Positions 58,408-64,000 of a stretch of 64,000 nucleotides of DNA are shown in pieces. The stretch is taken from NCBI GenBank assembly GCA_015065425.1, contig SVQH01000015.1:1792-65791 (forward strand), in the 5' to 3' direction. Within the stretch, counting starts at the first letter, position 1. Every line of letters begins with the position of its first letter. Origin of the DNA: Oscillospiraceae bacterium. Its GTDB lineage: Bacteria; Bacillota; Clostridia; Oscillospirales; Acutalibacteraceae. The notes beneath the pieces are model-generated. The model was given only the letters and a program-made list of their open reading frames with translations, searched no databases and was not told where the DNA came from. The translations under genes were made by a program, and so were the position numbers.

Positions 58408-59142
58408 TTAATTTACATTCGCTTTAAGCCATGCCATGCTTCTTGTAATATCGGAAATTCCGTCGGGTACGGGATCGTCGTTTTCAAGAATGAGCCACTC
58501 TATTTTGTTGTCCTTTGCGGCTTTTACGACAGTGGCAAGGTCATTGTTACCTTCACCGAGAGCCATGGGGTGTCCGTCAAGACCGTCTTTTATGTGAAGA
58601 TGAGGAATTCTGTCCTTATATTCACTGATGAGAGAATAATTCTCTTTACCTGCATGGAAAGACCAGTATGTGTCTATCTGCATCTGACAAGCTTCAGCAA
58701 GTCTTTCAAAAACAGTTCCTGCCACGGTATTGAAAAGAGGCTCCTTGAATTCCTCTGTATGATTGTGGAAATAAACCTTCATACCGTAAGAAGCGGCAAC
58801 TTTGTCGGCATTACCCATAACCTCGATAACTTCATTAAGAGAAGTTTCGGTTTTTGTGTCCGCACCGCCGATTCCGAGAGTGGCAGCACCGAGAATCTTA
58901 CCTTTTTCAAGAGTTTCTTCAAGGTTTTCAGGTCTGAAATCATCAAGCCCCATGTGTGCCCCGACTGCAACAAGACCCAGTTCATCAAGTGTCTTTTTCA
59001 GTTCCTCGGCAGTGTAGCCGTGGAAGCCTGCAAATTCAACACCGTCGAAGCCGATTTCCTTTACTTTTTTAAGTATATCAAGGAAATTTTCACCGTTTTC
59101 AATATGGTGACGAAGAGAGTATAACTGAACAGCAAGTTTCAT
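58408..59142 (-). CDS. Sugar phosphate isomerase/epimerase (TIM barrel), second copy
   Basis: 244 residues beginning KLAVQLYSLRHHIENGENFL, then GFDGVEFAGFHGY, VYFHNHTEEF, QIDTYWSFHAG and IPHLHIKDG. It is shorter than and not a close copy of the gene at 57243. It follows the Gfo/Idh/MocA gene by 11 nt and is separated from the other epimerase by the palindrome array. Probably acts on a product of that dehydrogenase. Confidence 0.85.
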   Translation of the reverse strand: MKLAVQLYSLRHHIENGENFLDILKKVKEIGFDGVEFAGFHGYTAEELKKTLDELGLVAVGAHMGLDDFRPENLEETLEKGKILGAATLGIGGADTKTETSLNEVIEVMGNADKVAASYGMKVYFHNHTEEFKEPLFNTVAGTVFERLAEACQMQIDTYWSFHAGKENYSLISEYKDRIPHLHIKDGLDGHPMALGEGNNDLATVVKAAKDNKIEWLILENDDPVPDGISDITRSMAWLKANVN

Positions 59143-59153
59143 TGTTTTTCTCC

Positions 59154-60242
59154 TCAGTCTTCAAAGTATACGGGCTGACCTGTCTTTGCGGAGGTGTAAA
59201 TAGCTTCAAGAATTCTTGTTACGCAAAGAGCCTGCTCGGGAAGAACGCAGGGGTCAGTGTCATTGATAATGGCATTTATCCACTGATACATATCAAGTTC
59301 GGAAGCATCACCCTTCTTACCGTCATAGAAAGCAACGCCGCCTGCATTAAGGTTGGGAACTTCAATAGTTTGTCTGCCGTGCTTAACCTTGTTTACTCTG
59401 AGCTCACCCTTGGTTGTAACACCGCCGTCAGTACCGCAAAGAGTATAACAAGCCTCGTTTGCATCTGCAACATTGAGTGCCCAGCTGGCTTCAAGCATGA
59501 TAACAGCACCGTTTTTCATTACGATGTGACCGAATGCGGAATCTTCAACGGTGAACTTTTCGGGATCCCAGTCGCCCCATGCATTTGCTGTATTTGTCTG
59601 GTCAGCAAGCTTTCTGAAGGTATTACCTACAACCATCTTGGGTTCGTAGTTGTTCATCATATAAAGTGTAAGGTCCAGTGCGTGTGTTCCGATATCGATA
59701 AGGGGACCGCCGCCCTGCTCATATTCATTAAGGAAAACACCCCATGTGGGAACTGCTCTGCGGCGGATAGCGTGTGCCTGAGCATAGTAAATTTCACCGA
59801 ATTCATTTTCCTCTGCGGCACTCTTTACATAAAGATGCTCTGTGCACTGACGGTTCTGATAACCGATAGTAAGCTTCTTTCCTGTTCTCTTGGCAGCTTC
59901 AAGCATTGCCTTGCCTTCTGCATAAGTCTTTGCCATGGGCTTTTCACACATTACGTGCTTGCCTGCTTCAAGTGCATCTATTGTAATAAATGAATGGGAA
60001 CGGTTAGGTGTGCAGACATGAACTACATCAATGGTCTCATCCTTAAGAAGCTCTTTGTAATCTTCATAAACCTTTGCATCCTCTGTACCGAACTTTGCGG
60101 CAGCCTTTTCGGCTCTTTCAAGCACGATGTCACAGAAAGCAACCAATTCAAGCTTATCATCAAGTTTCTTAAGATTGGGCATGTGCTTGCCGTTTGCAAT
60201 ACCGCCGCAACCGATGATACCGATTCTTAATTTCTTGTCCAT
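59154..60242 (-). CDS. Gfo/Idh/MocA-family NAD(P)-dependent oxidoreductase
   Basis: This 362-residue protein has an N-terminal Rossmann fold (LRIGIIGCGGIANGKHMPNL), the family signature EKPMAKTYAEG and the substrate domain with GPLIDIGTHALDLTLYMM. It oxidises sugar or inositol-like alcohols. First in a cluster with two isomerase/epimerases, consistent with inositol- or keto-sugar catabolism. AAGGTTGG precedes the ATG. Confidence 0.92.
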   Translation of the reverse strand: MDKKLRIGIIGCGGIANGKHMPNLKKLDDKLELVAFCDIVLERAEKAAAKFGTEDAKVYEDYKELLKDETIDVVHVCTPNRSHSFITIDALEAGKHVMCEKPMAKTYAEGKAMLEAAKRTGKKLTIGYQNRQCTEHLYVKSAAEENEFGEIYYAQAHAIRRRAVPTWGVFLNEYEQGGGPLIDIGTHALDLTLYMMNNYEPKMVVGNTFRKLADQTNTANAWGDWDPEKFTVEDSAFGHIVMKNGAVIMLEASWALNVADANEACYTLCGTDGGVTTKGELRVNKVKHGRQTIEVPNLNAGGVAFYDGKKGDASELDMYQWINAIINDTDPCVLPEQALCVTRILEAIYTSAKTGQPVYFED

Positions 60243-60543
60243 AATAAAACCAACCTTTCATTGTTGAATATTTTCAACTTAATAAATACTGAATTTACAT
60301 ACAGCCGGAACAAATATAATACAGCCATACAGTTTCATTATATATAGTAAAAATTTGATATTCAAGGGAAATATAAAAATACAGAAAAAATTTGCAATGC
60401 ATTTTTTTGTACATATTGCACAATATTTATTTATATATAACATTTTATAGCCAAAAAGTATCAATTATTTGCGATTAAATACTTTTCAACAAATATGGAG
60501 GTATTTAACGGGATAATACAGTATATCATAGTAAAATTAAAAA
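60243..60543. other. Intergenic region upstream of the sugar cluster
   Basis: AT-rich, no coding frame. On the minus strand TTGTGCAATATGTACAA and TGCAAT..ATTGCA form partial dyads that could be operators of a LacI-type regulator, but the match is weak and no regulator gene lies nearby. A clear promoter was not found. Confidence 0.35.
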
Positions 60544-60585
60544 TTCAGGAACTTGACATTCCCGGAGGAATGTTTCATCCCTGAA
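60544..60585 (-). terminator. Terminator of the PHP hydrolase gene
   Basis: Nested stems TTCAGG/CCTGAA and ACATTCC/GGAATGT (60544-60585), followed on the minus strand by TTTTTAATTTT. Confidence 0.75.
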
Positions 60586-60594
60586 TAATTTTAA

Positions 60595-61989
60595 TCAGAA
60601 TGAAAGATACTTGTCCATAAATTTCTTCATTCTGCCGTTTATTACGCCGAGTGCTTTTACGGCATCAGCTTTTTCTTCGGGAGTACCGACAGCACATATT
60701 CTCATAAGTCTGCCTTCCTCCTTGCAGAGTTCATCATGACGGGGGAAGTAATTGTTTATAAGGAAGCATGAATATCTTACAAGACGGTTGTCGCCCACAA
60801 GTCTGAATTCGGTGCTTATGGTATCTACAGCCACGGAATAGAAGTCCTTGATTGAGGCTATAAGAGCCTTTCTTTCATTTTCGTGAGAGAATACTATTGT
60901 GGAGCAGATAAGACCGTTTCTGTTGGACAGATATGACGAATGGCTGTCGGTGCTTCCGACTATGGGATAATTTCTGCCCTTTGCCTTATCTTCATAATAT
61001 CTTATTACCTGGAAGCCGTTATGCTCATAATAGCTTTCGCCGCCGAGAACCTCAAAAGCATCGAAGTCCTGATTTTCCATAATGTATTCAAGGAAGGGTG
61101 TGGGAACATGGTATGTATCGCTTATCCAGCAGGGATGGGGGAAAATTGCAAGACCGCCCGCTTTTTTGATTTCCGAAAATGCCCATTTCATAACGGCTGC
61201 GGGGATTTTATCCACCTTTTCGGGAACCTCTGTCTTTTCGGCAAGTTCTTCCATCTTGTCCTGCCAAACTTCAACGGTATCGGCTTCGGGAGGAGTGACT
61301 CCCGGCATAGCACGTACCCAGCTGTCACCTGTTTCACCGAAATGCTCATCCCTTACAAGGGCGTTGATTGAGTATTCACCGCCGAAATTTACGATGTGTG
61401 CATCTGCTTCTTTACCGTGAACATCGGGAAGATGCACCTCTTCACCGGGAACTATAACAAATTCAGTGGGGATATCCTTATAAAATTCCATTGCACGGAC
61501 AGAAGGATAATATCTGTGATGGTCGGTAATTGCAAAGAAGTCATAACCGTGACTGCGGTACATTGCGGACACAACCTCGGGGGTCTGTCTGCCGTCAGAG
61601 CAGTTTGTATGCATGTGCAGGTCACCGCGAAGAGGATATCTTCCTGCAAGGTCCTGTTCTACGGCATAAACGGGGAACTGATTTATCTTTCTGTTATCAT
61701 CCCCTAAAACTCTTATAAAATACTGCTGTTCGCTGTCATAAGTATGTGTGACATCAAAGCCGCCGATTTCGTTGCATACAACTGTCTTTTCTCTGTAATC
61801 GCCCGAAGAAGGATAGTCATAGGGCTTACCGCCCTCAAGAGCACAGATAAGAACCTTATATTCCTTACCGGGAACAAATTCAGGTCTTCCGCCTGTGGGA
61901 CGGATATGCACGGTAACCTCTTTTCCGACAGGAAAAACAAGAGGAAAAACATCATAGTTGAGTAAAAAGTCTGTCATGGGAAACGTCAT
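60595..61989 (-). CDS. PHP-domain metal-dependent hydrolase (CehA/McbA-like)
   Basis: This 464-residue protein has an N-terminal ~135-residue beta-sandwich (TVHIRPTGGRPEFVPGKEYK), then a PHP domain with DLHMHTNCSDG, AITDHHRYYP, VPGEEVHLP, AIFPHPCW and VGSTDSHSS, the metal-ligand motifs. The arrangement matches CehA/McbA-family hydrolases. No signal peptide. Substrate unknown; a phosphoester or carbamate/amide is possible. GGAGG precedes the ATG. Confidence 0.82.
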   Translation of the reverse strand: MTFPMTDFLLNYDVFPLVFPVGKEVTVHIRPTGGRPEFVPGKEYKVLICALEGGKPYDYPSSGDYREKTVVCNEIGGFDVTHTYDSEQQYFIRVLGDDNRKINQFPVYAVEQDLAGRYPLRGDLHMHTNCSDGRQTPEVVSAMYRSHGYDFFAITDHHRYYPSVRAMEFYKDIPTEFVIVPGEEVHLPDVHGKEADAHIVNFGGEYSINALVRDEHFGETGDSWVRAMPGVTPPEADTVEVWQDKMEELAEKTEVPEKVDKIPAAVMKWAFSEIKKAGGLAIFPHPCWISDTYHVPTPFLEYIMENQDFDAFEVLGGESYYEHNGFQVIRYYEDKAKGRNYPIVGSTDSHSSYLSNRNGLICSTIVFSHENERKALIASIKDFYSVAVDTISTEFRLVGDNRLVRYSCFLINNYFPRHDELCKEEGRLMRICAVGTPEEKADAVKALGVINGRMKKFMDKYLSF

Positions 61990-62101
61990 AATAAAACCTC
62001 CGTCAAATCACAATTTACCGTTGTATTTTAACATTTATTTCATAAAAAAGATAGCATAAAAATAAAAAAATCTGTAAAAGTGGGAAAAATGTATAAATTT
62101 G

Positions 62102-62130
62102 TTGATTTTCTTTTGTGAAAGGTGTAATAT
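62102..62130 (+). promoter_or_regulatory. Promoter of typA
   Basis: TTGATT (62102-62107), a 17-nt spacer and TAATAT (62125-62130). Confidence 0.55.
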
Positions 62131-62164
62131 AATATGTTGTAAAAATTTTTTGAAGGTGAATTTT

Positions 62165-63985
62165 TTGAGTAAAAGAGAAGATATAAGAAATATTGCAATT
62201 ATCGCTCATGTTGACCACGGTAAGACTACGCTCGTTGACAAGCTTCTTAAGCAGAGCGGTACATTCAGAGAAAACGAAGTAATTCAGGACAGAGTCATGG
62301 ACTCAAATGACCTTGAAAGAGAAAGAGGAATTACCATTCTTTCAAAGAATACCTCTGTAAATTACAAGGGCATTAAGATTAATATTGTTGACACTCCCGG
62401 TCATGCCGATTTCGGCGGCGAGGTTGAACGCATCATGACAATGGTCGACGGTGTTCTTCTGCTTGTCGATGCTTTTGAAGGCTGTATGCCTCAGACAAGA
62501 TTTGTTCTTTCAAAGGCACTGGCTCTCAAGAAAACTCCTCTTGTTGTCATCAATAAGATAGACCGTCCCGGAGCCAGACCCGACGAAGTCATTGATGAGG
62601 TGCTTGACCTCTTCATTGAACTCGGTGCAGATGAAGAACAGATTGAATTTCCCGTAATTTTTGCGTCTGCCCGTGAAGGCTTTGCTTCCTTCAACAAAGA
62701 TGACCGTGAAGGTGATATGCGTCCCCTTCTTGATGCAATTATTGACAACATTCCCTGCCCCGAATGCGATGAAGCGGCACCTCTTCAGCTTCTTTTCTCC
62801 TCCCTTGACTATGATGACTATGTAGGAAGAATAGGTGTGGGAAGAATTGAAAGAGGTACGGTAAAAGAAGGACAGTCTGTGGTTCTGTGTCAGACAGACG
62901 GCGAAAAAAGAAATGTCAAGGTTTCCCGTCTTTATCACTTCACGGGTCTCGGCAGAACTGAAACTGATTTTGCAAAAGCAGGCGATATAGTTGCAGTTTC
63001 AGGTATTGAAGACCTCAACATCGGTGAAACAATATGCTCCCCCGACTGCGTTGAGCCTCTTCCTTTCATAAAAATAGATGAACCCACACTTGCAATGACC
63101 TTCCATGTAAACGACTCCCCCTTTGCAGGAAAAGAGGGTAAATTCGTTACATCAAGAAACATAAGAGCAAGACTTTTCAAGGAAGTTGAAACAAATGTCA
63201 GCATGAGAGTTGAAGAAACAGAAACCACCGATGCATTCAAGGTATCGGGAAGAGGTGAGCTTCATCTTTCAATTCTCATTGAAACCATGAGAAGACAGGG
63301 TTATGAATTCCAGGTTTCCCGTCCCAAGGTAATTTATAAGCATGAAGACGGTGTTCTTTTGGAGCCTATGGAGCTTCTTATAATCGAAGTGCCCACAGAC
63401 TATGTAGGACCCGTTATGGAAAAGATTGGCTCCCGCAGAGGTGAACTTGAAAATATGGGCACCCGTGACGGAGGCACAACACATCTCGAATTCAAGATTC
63501 CCGCAAGAGGACTTATCGGCTACCGTTCGGAATTTCTGACAGATACCAACGGCTACGGCATAATGAACAATCTTTTTGCAGGATATGAGCCTTACAAAGG
63601 CGACATTCAGACCCGTGAGAGAGGCTCCATTGTGGCTCACGAAACAGGCGAGAGCACGGGCTACGGACTTTTCAATACACAGGACAGAGGCAGACTTTTT
63701 ATAGGCCCCGGCGTTCCCGTATATGAAGGTATGATTGTCGGAGAATGTGCAAAGGCTGAGGATATTGTATGTAATGTCTGCAAAAAAAAGCAGATGACAA
63801 ACACCCGTGCATCAGGCAGTGACGATGCACTGAGACTTGTTCCTCATTCAACTCTTTCACTTGAACAGAGTATGGAATTCTTAAGCGATGACGAGCTTCT
63901 TGAAGTAACACCCACTTCGCTGAGACTTCGCAAAAAGATTCTTTCAAAAGAAATGAGAATGAAACAGCAATTCAAGAAAAACTGA
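62165..63985 (+). CDS. typA: Translational GTPase TypA/BipA
   Basis: From a TTG at 62165 (GAAGGTGA upstream) the protein reads SKREDIRNIAIIAHVDHGKT, the exact TypA start. G motifs are AHVDHGKTTLVDKLL, RGITI, VDTPGHADFGGE and NKIDRP. EF-G-like domains III/V and the TypA-specific C-terminus (RSEFLTDTNGYGIMNNLF, NTQDRGRLFIGPGVPVYEGM) follow. It assists 50S ribosome assembly and stress adaptation. The longer frame from 62099 crosses the promoter and is rejected. It ends 15 nt before the window edge. Confidence 0.97.
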   Translation: MSKREDIRNIAIIAHVDHGKTTLVDKLLKQSGTFRENEVIQDRVMDSNDLERERGITILSKNTSVNYKGIKINIVDTPGHADFGGEVERIMTMVDGVLLLVDAFEGCMPQTRFVLSKALALKKTPLVVINKIDRPGARPDEVIDEVLDLFIELGADEEQIEFPVIFASAREGFASFNKDDREGDMRPLLDAIIDNIPCPECDEAAPLQLLFSSLDYDDYVGRIGVGRIERGTVKEGQSVVLCQTDGEKRNVKVSRLYHFTGLGRTETDFAKAGDIVAVSGIEDLNIGETICSPDCVEPLPFIKIDEPTLAMTFHVNDSPFAGKEGKFVTSRNIRARLFKEVETNVSMRVEETETTDAFKVSGRGELHLSILIETMRRQGYEFQVSRPKVIYKHEDGVLLEPMELLIIEVPTDYVGPVMEKIGSRRGELENMGTRDGGTTHLEFKIPARGLIGYRSEFLTDTNGYGIMNNLFAGYEPYKGDIQTRERGSIVAHETGESTGYGLFNTQDRGRLFIGPGVPVYEGMIVGECAKAEDIVCNVCKKKQMTNTRASGSDDALRLVPHSTLSLEQSMEFLSDDELLEVTPTSLRLRKKILSKEMRMKQQFKKN

Positions 63986-64000
63986 TAAGGGGTTTAATAA

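Overview
The window looks like chromosome from a low-GC anaerobic gut-type Firmicute (class Clostridia, Oscillospiraceae/Ruminococcaceae-like). This rests on AT-rich DNA with canonical sigma-A promoters, GGAGG ribosome binding sites, frequent TTG/GTG starts, a PEP/pyruvate economy with PPDK, many intracellular glycoside hydrolases, and secreted proteins ending in an FF..LF hydrophobic tail. I cannot place the species.

Layout. 1-3.2 kb: start of a membrane protein, a secreted esterase and a B12-type radical SAM protein. 3.36-12.2 kb: a six-gene operon with a strong promoter and a terminator. It holds two polytopic membrane proteins, three tandem paralogous ~640-residue B12-binding-like radical SAM proteins and a family 2 glycosyltransferase. 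This is the strongest candidate for an undescribed pathway. 12.2-16.1 kb (minus): a metallophosphoesterase, a one-TM protein and a G5/M23 peptidase. 16.2-27.2 kb (mostly plus): exonuclease III, a degenerate GH2 homologue, an orphan DNA methyltransferase, an amidohydrolase, RecG, a GH78 rhamnosidase and MurA. 27.4-32.4 kb (minus): a secreted beta-helix protein, then a promoter-driven operon of amidohydrolase, ThyA, FolA, MATE efflux and a small protein. 32.6-36.2 kb: a SIS protein, decayed XRE and Fic remnants, a sulfatase and a frameshifted secreted-protein remnant.

36.2-40.1 kb is an accessory island: an XRE/ImmA pair with palindromic operators, a DUF4417 protein, small phage-type proteins and a possible HhH/OGG-like protein, with ~45-bp repeats following two of the genes. 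40.1-50.8 kb: PPDK, small secreted/lipoproteins, a heterodimeric ABC exporter, a GH30 enzyme and an acetyltransferase. 51.1-54.3 kb: a TPP-riboswitch-controlled ThiXYZ-type pyrimidine/thiamine uptake operon. 54.4-56.1 kb: initiator tRNA and a GNAT gene flanked by two inverted ~217-bp copies of a hairpin-array repeat. A shorter array of the same style lies at 58.3 kb. 56.1-62 kb (minus): a metallophosphoesterase, two sugar isomerase/epimerases, a Gfo/Idh/MocA dehydrogenase and a PHP hydrolase, consistent with sugar or inositol catabolism. 62.1-64 kb: TypA/BipA.

The glycan theme recurs: an esterase, GH78, GH30, a GH2-like protein, a sulfatase, a pectate-lyase-like beta-helix and sugar epimerases fit a scavenger of plant or mucin glycans. 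Family calls come from motifs read by eye; no database search was run.
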